Shown: positions 1-9,348, numbered from the stretch's first letter. The stretch is DNA of 64,000 nucleotides from Nitrosomonas aestuarii (GCF_003046585.1 NZ_QAAE01000001.1:248001-312000), one strand, 5' to 3'. The notes: a model not told the origin generated them from the letters alone. Program-made: numbers and translations.

Positions 1-785
1 CGTTCGCTTTTTAGGTCGACTGTCCAGCCAAGCCCTGATTCCAGTGGTGTTTTGGTTTCATCCATGTCCTGGCCGTACAAATTCATGCCGGCTTCTAGGC
101 GCAACGTATCACGCGCACCAAGCCCGGCTGGAGCTACTCCGGCTGCATATAACGCTTTCCAGAATGCGGGCGCTTCGTCGGCGGGTACAATAATTTCAAA
201 ACCATCTTCACCTGTATAACCGGTGCGAGCGATAAAAAATTGATTGTGTGTGGTGGATTGAAATAATTTGAGCTCTTCTGTTGCAGCTTGAGAATCTGGG
301 ATGACCTGCCATAATTTCGCGCGGGCATTGGGTCCTTGTACTGCGATCATGGCCAGATCGCGGCGGGGAGTAATTTCTAAGGCGGTTGCAAGGGCGTCAC
401 GTTGTTTAAGAATCCATTCAACATCCTTGTCGGCGGTGCCTGCATTCACAACAACACGAAACCATGATTCGGATAAAAAGTAGACGATAAGATCATCAAT
501 GATGCCGCCTTGTGGCGTCAGCATGCAGGTATACAAAGCTTTGCCAGGGATGGTGAGCTTGTCAACATTATTGGCGACAAGCTGGCGTAAAAAGCCGCGT
601 GCGTTATCGCCTTTAATATCGACAGGTAGCATATGCGAGACATCGAACATGCCGGCATCCTGGCGGACTTTATGATGTTCTTCAAGCTGTGAACCATAAT
701 GTAATGGCATATCCCAGCCACCGAAATCTACCATCTTGGCATTCATTTCACGGTGAGCTTGATTAAGGGGTGTTTTTTTCAGCAC
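1..785 (-). CDS. gcvT: Aminomethyltransferase, glycine cleavage T protein (3' end cut by window edge)
   Basis: The reverse strand is open from a GTG at 785-783 to base 1, about 261 codons with no stop. GGGAG lies about 6 bases before the GTG. The translation starts [20 protein letters not shown], then has [10 protein letters not shown] and AGMFDVSHM, the usual GcvT N-terminus. Further on come [22 protein letters not shown] and, at the edge, [11 protein letters not shown], which bind folate in the family. The enzyme takes the aminomethyl group from lipoylated H protein, passes the methylene to tetrahydrofolate and releases ammonia. Full-length GcvT is about 365 residues, so roughly 100 are missing. 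MLPVDIKG replaces the more usual MGxxxxxG after SHM, a small divergence. The tandem glycine riboswitch upstream supports both the start and the function. Confidence 0.93.
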   Translation of the reverse strand, partial: MLKKTPLNQAHREMNAKMVDFGGWDMPLHYGSQLEEHHKVRQDAGMFDVSHMLPVDIKGDNARGFLRQLVANNVDKLTIPGKALYTCMLTPQGGIIDDLIVYFLSESWFRVVVNAGTADKDVEWILKQRDALATALEITPRRDLAMIAVQGPNARAKLWQVIPDSQAATEELKLFQSTTHNQFFIARTGYTGEDGFEIIVPADEAPAFWKALYAAGVAPAGLGARDTLRLEAGMNLYGQDMDETKTPLESGLGWTVDLKSE

Positions 786-842
786 GGTTTTCTCCCGTTA
801 ATAAAAAATAAGTCATCATATCCATGATGTTCTTAATAATTT

Positions 843-1050
843 CACCCCTCTGTCCTTTTACCTGAGAGATTTACGGAAAAACCGCGTGCCCCTTCGGTGG
901 TCAAGTTAAACCTTGACACTCTCCAGATTGCCTGTTTCAAGCGGTTTTTAGGGAATTGTCGTGACTACCATGCCTGAGCGGTTCCGGGGGGGTTACGCCT
1001 TCGGCGGCGCTATGATTGTGCAATTGCATTAGCGCGCTCTCCTGCTTGAA
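843..1050 (-). promoter_or_regulatory. Tandem glycine riboswitch upstream of gcvT
   Basis: Read on the minus strand, two glycine aptamers lie in series. The first (about 1047-970) has GGAGAGCGC, then GCCGAAGGCG and CTCAGGCA. The second (about 930-850) has CTGGAGAGTGTC, then CACCGAAGGGGC and CTCTCAGGTA, followed by GGACAGAGGGG. These are the conserved P1/P3 elements of the gcvT riboswitch class. The second aptamer ends about 60 bases before the GTG start of gcvT. Glycine binding in this class usually turns on glycine cleavage genes. The exact ends are estimates. Confidence 0.92.
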
Positions 1051-1889
1051 CATATGTTGGCTGTGCGCGCACTATACCCTAGCAGTAGTGGTTAAGACAA
1101 GACTTAAGATGATTTTTTCATGCTTTTTTTTTGAATATTTATACTCTATATTTTTAATTTAATCTATTGATAGATAGTATGAAGCGGTTGGTTCGGAACC
1201 TTGTAAAGGAAGGGTGAGTACAATTCTTACAGCTTCGTAGAAAGAAATGGCAATTGTCTTGCAGTTTTTTATAGAAAATAGAAAGGATCGACCGCCGTTT
1301 TGAAAAGTTTTCAGACGAATTTAAAAAAACACAGGTGGTGTCGAAAAAAGTATTTGCGGTTATTTGGCTGAAAAAATAGAGATCGTTTTTATGAAAATCT
1401 TGACAGTATTGTATCAGATGGAGTCTACTTGTAATCCATGAACCTAGAAATGCTGGATGCAGCGTTCACAAATCGTTTCGTTACAGGAAGGGCGCGGCGT
1501 GCGAACAATGTCGGTCGTCCTTGGCGAATCTGTTACGTGGTGATGAAACATACTCTGATCACACGCGACTGGTTAGCTATTTAAACGATATTGGTTGCGT
1601 TAGACTTTTTGACGAAGGTTGTATTGTCTTTTGCTGGCGATACCTGACTTGCCAGTATCGTTGGAAAGCAAATTGAACACAGCATTCCCTATGTTGATGG
1701 AGTACTGGCAAAGTCAAAGAGAAAATCTGTCAGTTATTATGGATAAAATGATTAATGATCTTTGTCGGGACTTGTTGATTGTCAGGTTGTAGTTGAAGGA
1801 ACATTAGTCGCCCCAGCACGAAAAAGCTTTCAAAGCTTGTTTGGCATAAAGAAAAACAGTTTTCAACTAGTTAAGAAGGACTGAATCAT
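1051..1889. other. Intergenic region with possible decayed coding remnants
   Basis: No intact gene is visible over 840 bases between the glycine riboswitch and the universal stress gene. A short plus-strand frame from the ATG at 1438 (about 48 codons, beginning MNLEMLDAAFTNRF) and a following stretch near 1630-1730 look mildly protein-like. They are broken by stops and match no family I know. The divergent promoters for gcvT and the stress gene must lie here; I could not place them securely. Confidence 0.4.
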
Positions 1890-2336
1890 ATGCAATCTCA
1901 AAATATATTAGTCACTACCGATTTTTCAACTGTTTCATTTGCTGCTTTAACTTACGCTGCAAAAATGCAAGTAAATCAGATTACGCTGTTGAGTATTGTG
2001 CAATCTGGAGACGTGCCGCCTGATTTATTAAAACAAATGCCCAATCCCAATGCTGTTCAGGAATATCGGGCGGATGTGCTGAAGCAAACGAAAGCTAAGC
2101 TTGATTCAATCGCTGCACAATATTTTACCGGTAAGCAAGTACAAACTGATGTAATTGTCTGCAATGAGGATGTCGCGTCTGAAATATGTAAATACGCTAA
2201 TAGCTATCCAATAGACATCATTGTCATGACAGGACAGGGCCGTGGTGCACTGGGTAATTTATTTGTTGGCAGTACAGTGCAAAAAGTTTTAAGAATGACA
2301 AAACATCCGGTATTAGTCATTCCTAAAGAAGAGTGA
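1890..2336 (+). CDS. Universal stress protein (UspA family), single domain
   Basis: This 148-residue protein is the normal size of a one-domain Usp. It opens with NILVTTDFS, the family's first strand and ATP-binding Asp, and has IDIIVMTGQGRGALGNLF near residue 115, followed by GSTVQKVLR and HPVLVIPK. The ATP-loop pattern G-x2-G-x9-G-S is kept except that the first Gly is Thr. AAGGA sits 9 bases before the ATG, so the start is sound. Usp proteins are small cytoplasmic stress proteins, some of which bind ATP; the specific role cannot be read here. It stands alone, 348 bases before ureE, with its own upstream region. Confidence 0.88.
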   Translation: MQSQNILVTTDFSTVSFAALTYAAKMQVNQITLLSIVQSGDVPPDLLKQMPNPNAVQEYRADVLKQTKAKLDSIAAQYFTGKQVQTDVIVCNEDVASEICKYANSYPIDIIVMTGQGRGALGNLFVGSTVQKVLRMTKHPVLVIPKEE

Positions 2337-2684
2337 TGAACAGTCTTAGCTGATGATAGATTCAATGCAAATTGAACCGGAGATATCTGCCGGATAGTAG
2401 AAAATCAGGAGACAAACGGAAACAGAACAACGTAGCTCCCTTGGTCGCCCGGTCTTCACTCTACAATAATGACAAACAAGTCGATTGTCTGCTGACTTGA
2501 CACTTTAATTCTGCTAAATCCCGGCAGATTTGTGGACTGTTGATTGTTCACAAGGCTTATATACAATAATAATTCTATGGTCGTGAGATTTGTTTAAACA
2601 GCTGTTTGAAAAAGTCAGAACAGGAAATTGATTACATAAATATCACAGCAATTATGAAATTCTTCTAATTTTAAAGGAGTATAA
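2337..2684. other. Intergenic region before ureE
   Basis: These 348 bases between the stress gene and ureE show no coding frame and no clear terminator. The ureE ribosome binding site AAAGGAG lies at the end, 6-7 bases before the ATG at 2685. A promoter for the ureE/ABC group is expected here, but no convincing -35/-10 pair was found. Confidence 0.4.
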
Positions 2685-3224
2685 ATGCTTATATTGAATG
2701 CGAAGGTTACGCATGCAGATTCAATTTTTGCGCAATTGATTCTGCCTTATGAGTTGCGAGAAAATAGTCGATTACGTACAGCATTGACTTCGGGAGAGGA
2801 AGTTGCCATTTTTACCCAGAGAGGGACTGTTCTGCGCAATAATGACCTGCTTAGCAGTGACGATGGCAGAGTTGTACAAATAGTTTCTGCAGATGAACCA
2901 ACTTATCGCATTACTTGCAGCACGCCGTTAGATCTTTTGCGTTGCGCCTTTCATCTCGGGAACCGTCATACGATGACGCAGGTGGGTGACGGTTTTTTGC
3001 GTATCTGTCAAGACAGTGTATTGAAAGAAATGCTGGAAGGACTGGGCGCAGTTGTGATCGAAGAAAGTGCGCAATTTGAACCGGAATCTGGCGCTTATAG
3101 TGCAGGCGGACATCACCATCATAATGACGGTCAAGATCATGGTCATAGCCATGCGCATGGGCCTCTTGCACCAATTCCGACTCGTCAGAAGATACATCGG
3201 GCAACAGACACAAAAACCCCCTAA
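2685..3224 (+). CDS. ureE: Urease accessory protein UreE, nickel metallochaperone
   Basis: UreE carries Ni(II) to the urease maturation complex (UreD/F/G). The 179-residue protein has the two-domain UreE form: an N-terminal peptide-binding half (LILPYELRENSRLRTALTSG, GTVLRNNDLL) and a metal-binding half with LRCAFHLGNRHTMTQV near residues 86-101. That half carries the His of the conserved GNRH motif. The C-terminal tail (about residues 142-159) is His-rich, with HHHH and then HGHSHAHG, a Ni store seen in many UreE proteins. A strong AAAGGAG sets the start. It is separated from ureD by about 5 kb holding a metal ABC importer and a porin-like gene. The first gene of that importer starts only 11 bases after the ureE stop, so chaperone and importer are probably co-transcribed. 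Confidence 0.95.
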   Translation: MLILNAKVTHADSIFAQLILPYELRENSRLRTALTSGEEVAIFTQRGTVLRNNDLLSSDDGRVVQIVSADEPTYRITCSTPLDLLRCAFHLGNRHTMTQVGDGFLRICQDSVLKEMLEGLGAVVIEESAQFEPESGAYSAGGHHHHNDGQDHGHSHAHGPLAPIPTRQKIHRATDTKTP

Positions 3225-3235
3225 TAGAGTGCTCT

Positions 3236-4237
3236 ATGCTGCTTAGCAGACAAATTAAAATATCTGGCATGAAAAGACCGCAATTATTTGTATCGACCGT
3301 TTTTGTATTTCTCGTAATTTTATTAATTTTAAATCCCGCAAATGCTGAAGAGTCCGGCAAAAACATACGCGTCGCTACAACAGTGCCGCCTATCACCAAT
3401 ATTGTTGAAAATGTTGGCGGTACATATGTCAACGTAGTTGGTATAGTCCCAAACGGAGTCGATTCACATACCTTTGAGCCTGTGCCCGCGGACGCAAAAT
3501 CACTGGCCGAAGCAGATATCATTTTTGTGAATGGGTTGGATCTTGAATTGCCCACGATTAAGCTGGCAGAAAAAGTTAAGAAATCCGATGCCCCCATTGT
3601 GCACCTGGGCAATAAAACGCTGCGAAAAGAAGAGTGGCAATATGATTTCAGTTTTCCGCGTGAGCACGGTCATCCGAATCCTCATCTCTGGCCTAATATC
3701 GCTTTGACAATAAAATATGTGGAAATCATCCGGAACTATCTGGTTGAGTTTGACCCGTTGCATAAAGATGCTTATGAGGCTAATGCATCTGTTTATATTG
3801 CCAAATTAAAGCAATTGGATGAGGCGATTTTTGCTTGTGTCAAGTCCATTCCGGAAAGTAATCGGAAATTGGTTACTTATCATGATTCTTTTGCTTATTT
3901 TGCGCCCCGTTACGGTATGAAAGTGATTGCGGCAATCCAGCCGGCAAGTTTTACTGAACCTGGCCCCCGTGAAGTAATACGCATTATCGAGCAAATCAAG
4001 AATGAAAAAATTCCGGCCATTTTCGGCTCAGAAGTTTTTCCCAGTAAAATAATGGCGCAAATTGCCCGTGAATCCGGCGCCAGATTCATTGAAGAACTTT
4101 CTGATGACGAGCTGCCCGCAAAACCCAGCGATTCTTTTATTGGCATGATGGTTAATAATATGACCATTATGTCAGAAGCATTGGGAGGTGATCCAGATTG
4201 TGCAGCAAATGTTGACACCCGTAATCTTATCCATTAA
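3236..4237 (+). CDS. Periplasmic metal-binding protein of a Zn/Mn/Ni-type ABC importer (ZnuA/TroA family)
   Basis: This is the solute-binding component of a cluster A-I metal importer. A hydrophobic signal segment (roughly residues 17-37, ending NPANAEE) precedes RVATTVPPITNIVENVGG. Candidate metal ligands are the His in GVDSHTFEP, the His in NPHLWPN, the His in TYHDSFAYFA and an acidic residue near FGSEVFPS. A short His loop, REHGHPNPH, is typical of ZnuA. The start may be the ATG at 3236 or the internal one at 3269 (MKRPQLF), which gives a shorter signal. Zinc or manganese is usual for this family, but the position between ureE and ureD makes nickel the likely cargo (inference). A 225-base spacer without a clear gene separates it from the ATPase gene. 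Confidence 0.87.
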   Translation: MLLSRQIKISGMKRPQLFVSTVFVFLVILLILNPANAEESGKNIRVATTVPPITNIVENVGGTYVNVVGIVPNGVDSHTFEPVPADAKSLAEADIIFVNGLDLELPTIKLAEKVKKSDAPIVHLGNKTLRKEEWQYDFSFPREHGHPNPHLWPNIALTIKYVEIIRNYLVEFDPLHKDAYEANASVYIAKLKQLDEAIFACVKSIPESNRKLVTYHDSFAYFAPRYGMKVIAAIQPASFTEPGPREVIRIIEQIKNEKIPAIFGSEVFPSKIMAQIARESGARFIEELSDDELPAKPSDSFIGMMVNNMTIMSEALGGDPDCAANVDTRNLIH

Positions 4238-4462
4238 CAGACCGAAGAAAGACATTTCCGACGCAGCCGGTACAAGGCAAAGACAGGTGTCAAAATTGCT
4301 GCAGGCAATTTTTGTACGACTGGTAACCGACCCAAAGGACGAAGCCCAGAACGTGGGGGTTAGAAAGCAGAGTCTATGTGTAAAAAATGAGCATCTTGAG
4401 TTTGTTTTTAATGCTGCAACGGTAAACCAGATAGTTTTTCAACAGCCTGTTAAATCTGCGGG

Positions 4463-5248
4463 ATGAACCCTGCCATCACTTTGATCGATGTGACTGCCGG
4501 TTATGACAGCACTATCGTATTTACACATTTATCGCTTAATATTCATGCGGGTCAGTTTGCCGGTATAGTAGGTCCTACAGGTTGCGGTAAAACAACTTTG
4601 CTCAAAACTATCTTAGGCGTGCAACCCGTATTATCCGGTGAGGTATTGTTGAACACTCAGCCAGTAAATAGTGTGCCGGGCAAGAAAATTGGCTATGTTC
4701 CTCAATTGGAAAGTGTGGACTGGAGCTTTCCGGTTACAGTGGAAGAAGTCATTTTAATGGGATTGTATACCAACAAATGCAGCCTGCCGTGGCAAAGCAG
4801 GGAAGAGCGGGAACGTGTCCATGAATTGGCTGAAAAGCTGGGTATTTATAATTGCCTGCATCAGCATATCGCGCATACTTCGGGTGGACAGCGCCAGCGC
4901 GCGTTTCTTGCGCGCGCTTTAATCAATAATCCACAGTTTCTAGTACTTGATGAACCGACTTCCGGTGTGGATATTAAAACCCAGCACGAAGTACTGCATC
5001 TGTTGGGCGACATCAACAGCCAGGGCATGACGATTTTGCTGACAACACACGACCTCAATGCTGTTGCCTCGCATTTGCCCTGGGTAATTTGCTTCAATAA
5101 CGGTGTTGTCGCAGAAGGCCGCCCAGGCGATATTTTTACCAATGAAATTCTCGCTAAGACATATGGCAGTGAAATCGTCATAATCAAACATGGCGAGTAT
5201 TATTTGATCGCCAATAGCACGCCTTTGAAACTCAATCACAATCCTTGA
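4463..5248 (+). CDS. ABC importer ATPase subunit, metal type (ZnuC/MntA family)
   Basis: This cytoplasmic ATPase powers the metal importer. The 261 residues show Walker A GPTGCGKT at 37-44, the Q-loop in YVPQLESVDWSFP, the signature SGGQRQR at 140-146, Walker B FLVLDEPTSG around 159-168, and the switch His in TTHDLN. The segment SVDWSFPVTVEEVILMG is characteristic of Zn/Mn importer ATPases. The stop overlaps the permease start by 4 bases (ATGA), which implies translational coupling. No strong ribosome binding site precedes the ATG, so translation may depend on upstream coupling. Substrate is inferred to be nickel from the urease context; zinc or manganese cannot be excluded. Confidence 0.9.
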   Translation: MNPAITLIDVTAGYDSTIVFTHLSLNIHAGQFAGIVGPTGCGKTTLLKTILGVQPVLSGEVLLNTQPVNSVPGKKIGYVPQLESVDWSFPVTVEEVILMGLYTNKCSLPWQSREERERVHELAEKLGIYNCLHQHIAHTSGGQRQRAFLARALINNPQFLVLDEPTSGVDIKTQHEVLHLLGDINSQGMTILLTTHDLNAVASHLPWVICFNNGVVAEGRPGDIFTNEILAKTYGSEIVIIKHGEYYLIANSTPLKLNHNP

Positions 5249-6171
5249 TGCAATTTTTGTTAGAACCACTCGATTATGCATTTTTTCGACACGGTCTGCT
5301 GGCTGCAGTCATGGTCGGTGCGTTATGTGGATTAATTGGTGTGCATGTTGTACTGCGCGGTATGAGCTATGTTGGGCATGGCCTGTCACATGCTGCATTT
5401 GGTGGCGCAGTCATTGGATTCGTTTTCAGCTTTAATTATTACGTAGGTGCTGGCGCCATGGGTTTGCTTGCAGCATTGCTGATCAATCAAATGACAAAAA
5501 ACAGAAAGATTAAATCCGATGCGGCTATCGGTATAGTAACAACCGCCATGTTTGCCCTAGGTGTGGTCATTATCAGCCAGCAGCGTACTTTAAACCGCAG
5601 TCTTGATTCTGCCTTGTTTGGTAACATTCTGGGTATTACCGGTTACGATCTGATTATAATTGGACTAGTTACTGCAGCAACTATGGTTGCAATGTTTTTT
5701 TTGTACAGGCCATTACTTTTTTCTACTTTCGATAACGAGGCTGCAAAGATTTTCGGCATTAAAACAGAAGCAGTGCAATTGATATTTGCACTGCTGCTAA
5801 CACTGTCTATTATTGTTTCAATGAATATCGTTGGCGTAACCATGATCGCGGCAACCTTAATCATGCCGGCAATGACAGCGCGAATGATGACGGACAGTTT
5901 TAGCACGATGCAACTATATTCCATCGCAGTCGGCGCTCTGATCGGAGCAGGTGGGATGTATTTGAGTTATGCTTTTGATATAGCTTCTGGCGCAACAATT
6001 GTACTGTTCGGTGCACTAATATTCTGTTTTGCTGTTTTGATCAGGCATATTCGGGAAAAAAGAATGTTGCATGCCAATATGCACCGTCATGGCAATTTAA
6101 TCCATTCTCATCCACGTGACAACAGGCGTGACATTCAAAATGACGCTGATGAAGCATCAATAAAAAAATAA
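5245..6171 (+). CDS. ABC importer membrane subunit, metal type (ZnuB/MntB family)
   Basis: This 308-residue protein has about eight hydrophobic helices and the family motif LRGMSYVGHGLSHAAFGG near residue 35, which is nearly invariant in ABC-3 metal permeases. Other family marks are SDAAIGIVTTAMFALGVV and VGVTMIAATLIMPAMTARM. The last 40 residues are hydrophilic with several His (HANMHRHGNLIHSHPRD), possibly a cytoplasmic metal-sensing or buffering tail; ordinary ZnuB proteins end sooner. The ATG overlaps the ATPase stop. With the two genes before it, it makes a complete importer. Confidence 0.9.
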   Translation: MMQFLLEPLDYAFFRHGLLAAVMVGALCGLIGVHVVLRGMSYVGHGLSHAAFGGAVIGFVFSFNYYVGAGAMGLLAALLINQMTKNRKIKSDAAIGIVTTAMFALGVVIISQQRTLNRSLDSALFGNILGITGYDLIIIGLVTAATMVAMFFLYRPLLFSTFDNEAAKIFGIKTEAVQLIFALLLTLSIIVSMNIVGVTMIAATLIMPAMTARMMTDSFSTMQLYSIAVGALIGAGGMYLSYAFDIASGATIVLFGALIFCFAVLIRHIREKRMLHANMHRHGNLIHSHPRDNRRDIQNDADEASIKK

Positions 6172-6477
6172 GTAAGGTCACTTTGTCACCACACATATAA
6201 ATATGTTTGCTGACATACCCCGGTGTATTGCAGTTTTTTGGAAAATTATTATTTACTTTCAAAAATTTTAAAGCTATATTCAAAAAAAATAACAACTTCA
6301 ACGAAGTTTAAAGATTATTCTCGCAATTACCTGCCAAGTTTCAGCAGCCGTTTTTGTTTCACAGTAATTACATGTTTACATGTTTGTAATTTAGAGGTCA
6401 TTAATAACAGTTCTTGTTTAACGCCTTCGAAGTGTTTGTGTTTTATCTTGCATCATAAATTAAAGGGAGATTCATGA
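6172..6477. other. Intergenic region before the porin-like gene
   Basis: No gene is seen in these 306 AT-rich bases. They contain the repeat-rich site at 6367-6390 described separately, and end in AAAGGGAGA, the ribosome binding site of the porin-like gene. Confidence 0.5.
6367..6390. promoter_or_regulatory. Possible operator: direct repeat inside an inverted repeat
   Basis: The site has outer arms ATTACA and TGTAAT, which are reverse complements. Between them ACATGTTT is repeated with no gap. It lies 88 bases before the ATG of the porin-like gene. The form suits a dimeric or tetrameric regulator. Whether this is a target of the NikR-type protein encoded 9 kb downstream is unknown; it does not match the E. 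coli NikR consensus that I recall (GTATGA/TCATAC). Confidence 0.35.
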
Positions 6478-7935
6478 ATGAAGATTAATGTTGAGCAGAC
6501 GCATCACGAATCCGGTCCAGACAGTTGTAAGCTGGGAAATAAGTTACATAGCTTTTTTTTGGGTAATAGACCAGAAAGCAGCTACCTCATTTTTGCTTTA
6601 GTAATTGCATTACTTGTTGCCGCGGTTCCGGTGTCAAATGTTCATGCGGATGACTTCAAAGCTGATCCCGGTCATGATGAAACAGGCGGTGTTGGTGATA
6701 GAGAAAAACAAGATTGGTGGCTTAGTGGCAATGACTTCAAAACCAATCATGCCAAAATAGGGAACGTAAAAGTTGGCTTTGATAAACTCAAATTCCGAAT
6801 GGAGTATGATGACTATCGATGGTTAACAATAGGCGCCGGTTACCGAGGCTCAGGGGTCTGGGCGCAAAATGCGCAGAACAACTACCGTGATCGTTATAGC
6901 AATGACAACGCCCGTATCTATGTGAATGGCCAGATTCATCGCTTTCTCAAGTTTGAGTTTAATACCGAATGCTTCTGGTGCAATAATACACATGCAGGTG
7001 ATAGCCCAAAACTTCTATTTACGGTGCTGGACGCAGTGGGTAAATTTGAATACAACAGTCATTTTAACGTCTGGGGCGGGCGCATGCTGGTGCCGACCGA
7101 ACGTGGAGAATTGAGCGGTCCCTTTTATCAAGCTACGCACGACCCTTTTAAAACCCCTTTTTTCCCCAGTGACTTTAGTACTAAATTCGGTGCCGGGGGC
7201 GCAGGGCGATACGGCCGGGATGACGGCGGTACAATCTGGGGCAGCGTTGAACCAAGGTTTATTCCCGGTACACTGAGTTACGCAGGTGGCGTTTACAGAG
7301 GGTTGTCTTCAAAAAATGATCTGGGGCCCAATCAGGGTGATGACGTAAAATGGGCTGGACGTGTAACGTATAATTTCCTGAACCCTGAAAATAATCCGGG
7401 TTACTATACCAGCAGTACTTATTACGGAACCGCCGGTGATATTCTGGCTGTCGCTTTTGGCTTTGCTTATCAAAAGAATGGTGCCGGTTCCTTTGCGAGC
7501 CGCAGCGATTTTCTCGGACTGGTGACCGATGTTTTGTTTGAAAAAGTGTTACCGCAAAATCTCGGTGTCGTCACTGTGAACGGCGAGTATAAGCATTTTT
7601 ATGCGGATTACGACAGAAGAGCATTCGCTGATCCCGATTGTTTTTGTATTTTTGACGGGCAATCCTGGACTGTAACCGGACTTTATTTGTTTCCCACCAA
7701 AATCGGAATTGGTCAATTCCAGCCCTATGGTAGATATACCAGCGTGCAACCTGATAACAGCAGTAACCGTGAAGAGGTTGAGGGCGGCATGAATTATATA
7801 ATTGACGGTTTTAATGCGCGCATATCTGCGTATTATCAGTACGGAGATTTGTTTACGAAAGGCTTAAACTATGCACCCGGCGCATTTGGCGAAAAAGTCA
7901 ATGTATTTAAGTTGTCGTTCCAGATACAAATCTAG
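6478..7935 (+). CDS. Outer-membrane beta-barrel protein, porin-like
   Basis: This 485-residue protein has an unusually long polar N-terminus, then a hydrophobic export segment at about 37-56 (LIFALVIALLVAAVPVSNVH, likely cut before ADDF). The rest is rich in alternating aromatic and polar strands, and the protein ends KLSFQIQI, a plausible barrel-terminal strand. It lacks TonB-receptor plug motifs. I do not recognise an exact family; alginate-export-type and phosphate-selective-type barrels are the nearest in feel. Its place between the metal importer and ureD suggests passage of nickel, a nickel chelate or urea across the outer membrane (inference). A fair ribosome binding site, GGGAGA, precedes the ATG. 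The ATG at 6474 opens only a very short frame. Confidence 0.7.
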   Translation: MKINVEQTHHESGPDSCKLGNKLHSFFLGNRPESSYLIFALVIALLVAAVPVSNVHADDFKADPGHDETGGVGDREKQDWWLSGNDFKTNHAKIGNVKVGFDKLKFRMEYDDYRWLTIGAGYRGSGVWAQNAQNNYRDRYSNDNARIYVNGQIHRFLKFEFNTECFWCNNTHAGDSPKLLFTVLDAVGKFEYNSHFNVWGGRMLVPTERGELSGPFYQATHDPFKTPFFPSDFSTKFGAGGAGRYGRDDGGTIWGSVEPRFIPGTLSYAGGVYRGLSSKNDLGPNQGDDVKWAGRVTYNFLNPENNPGYYTSSTYYGTAGDILAVAFGFAYQKNGAGSFASRSDFLGLVTDVLFEKVLPQNLGVVTVNGEYKHFYADYDRRAFADPDCFCIFDGQSWTVTGLYLFPTKIGIGQFQPYGRYTSVQPDNSSNREEVEGGMNYIIDGFNARISAYYQYGDLFTKGLNYAPGAFGEKVNVFKLSFQIQI

Positions 7936-8269
7936 TTACCAAATGCGTTTTATCAAGACCATTTTTCATGCTATTAGTCCATTAACTGATCATTTTTAAT
8001 GGATTAATAGCATAAGTATACGCCAAAATTATAATCATTCGTTTGTGCTGGTTTCTGGCAACAGTTGCTTCAGTATGAAAAACCATAGAAAAATCATATT
8101 GATGTTTATGTAATTTTCTGTATTTACAATATTTACATCGCCAGAAATTGAGTGTAATGTTTGTACAAAGGTTAATGTATCGACACTCCAAAAAAGATTG
8201 ATAATCTGTTTTGAATGTGTTTGCAAAAAAACGAAAACGCACATACCTCAAATTAAGCATATAGATTTC
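7936..8269. other. Intergenic region before ureD
   Basis: There is no supported gene in these 334 AT-rich bases. The ureD frame is open upstream of the chosen start (to 8198), but that extension is Cys/Lys-rich and not family-like. The promoter of the ureDABC group should lie here, as 260 or more bases follow the porin-like gene. Confidence 0.45.
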
Positions 8270-9265
8270 ATGAATTCTAATATTCACGACGCAAAACCAG
8301 CTAAAAAAAAAACAATCCAAAAAAATGCTTCTGTTTTTTCATTGAACAAAATAGACGCTAATTGTTTGTCACTAGATCAGACTCTCAACAATAAAGAGCC
8401 GGAACAGAACAAACTGCCATCATCGGCGTTGGATAAAAAACCCGATGCAAGTATTTCATTAGCCTTTAGCAGAGAAGATGAAAAATGCAGATTAGTTGGG
8501 CGTGACCATTTTGGCCAGTTATACGTGCAAAAACCCTTTTATCCCGAAGGTCCGGAAGTATGCCATGTTGTCATTGTGCATCCCCCCGGAGGCGTTGTCG
8601 GTGGGGACAGGCTTGAGATCGCCAGTCGCGTTGGCGCTGCTGCAAATGTGCAGATAACGACGCCGGGTGCAGCTAAATGGTACAAGGCAAACGGCCATGT
8701 TTCACACCAGAATGTCCAGCTTGATGTGAAAGCGGGCGGAGCGCTGGAGTGGCTGCCGCAGGAAACCATTTTCTTCGATAATGCAGAAGTAGAACTCGAT
8801 CATACTGTAACGTTAGCGAAAGATTCATCTTATATAGGTTGTGAAATATTTTGTTTTGGCCGTACCGCTTTTGGGGAGTCTTTTAATGGCGGGCGAATCA
8901 GGCAGAAGGTTAATATCCGTTGTGACGGTAAATTGATCTGGTATGAACAATTAAATTTAGCCGGCGGTGGTATGGCAATGAAGAGTCCGTTGGTGTTAGC
9001 TGACAAAACAGTGTGTGCAACACTGATTGCGGTGAGCGATAGGACGCACACGAGTGAATTGATTAACACTTTGCGTGAGGATGCAGATAAGCTGGCAAAT
9101 GGCGTTGGTCATCTGGGTGTGTCACAAGTAAAGTCAGTTCTGGTGGCGCGTTATTTAGGTGACTCAAGCGAAATTGCTCGTCAAATCATGCTCAGGATCT
9201 GGGGCATTTTGCGGCCAGCCATGCTTGGACGTAAAGCAGAAGTTCCGCGCATGTGGAATACCTAG
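8270..9265 (+). CDS. ureD: Urease accessory protein UreD (UreH)
   Basis: UreD is the scaffold that binds apo-urease and, with UreF and UreG, lets nickel and CO2 reach the active site. Family marks are HPPGGVVGGDRLEI, TTPGAAKWYKA, EWLPQETIFFDNA and GRTAFGESFNGGRIRQ, followed by a C-terminal ILRPAMLGRKAEVPRMW. From the ATG at 8270 the protein has 331 residues. That is longer than typical UreD (about 270-290) because of a roughly 60-residue Lys/Asn/Ser-rich lead before SLAFSREDEK. An upstream start at 8198 is possible but less likely. It precedes ureA by 83 bases, heading the structural urease genes. Confidence 0.93.
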   Translation: MNSNIHDAKPAKKKTIQKNASVFSLNKIDANCLSLDQTLNNKEPEQNKLPSSALDKKPDASISLAFSREDEKCRLVGRDHFGQLYVQKPFYPEGPEVCHVVIVHPPGGVVGGDRLEIASRVGAAANVQITTPGAAKWYKANGHVSHQNVQLDVKAGGALEWLPQETIFFDNAEVELDHTVTLAKDSSYIGCEIFCFGRTAFGESFNGGRIRQKVNIRCDGKLIWYEQLNLAGGGMAMKSPLVLADKTVCATLIAVSDRTHTSELINTLREDADKLANGVGHLGVSQVKSVLVARYLGDSSEIARQIMLRIWGILRPAMLGRKAEVPRMWNT

Positions 9266-9348
9266 TGTAGCGGATAGCGGTAGATGGGTAATCACAGTAT
9301 TTATTTCAGGCAGGCCTTTATTAATTATTTGTTACTGAGGAGAAAACC

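Noticed and set aside
3110-3165. His-rich low-complexity coding repeat as a possible repeat element
   Set aside because: It is the normal nickel-binding tail of UreE, not a DNA repeat.
2685-3224. Possible CRISPR or tandem array in the urease region
   Set aside because: No regularly spaced direct repeats were found anywhere in the window.
2911-3612. Long minus-strand frame over ureE and the binding-protein gene
   Set aside because: It runs opposite to two well-supported genes, has no family resemblance and no ribosome binding site.
4188-4466. 92-codon plus frame bridging the metal-binding protein and ATPase genes
   Set aside because: It overlaps both genes in another frame, has low similarity to anything, and its composition is not convincing; treated as spacer.
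7982-8320. 112-codon minus frame before ureD
   Set aside because: AT-rich, no initiator context, overlaps the ureD start region.
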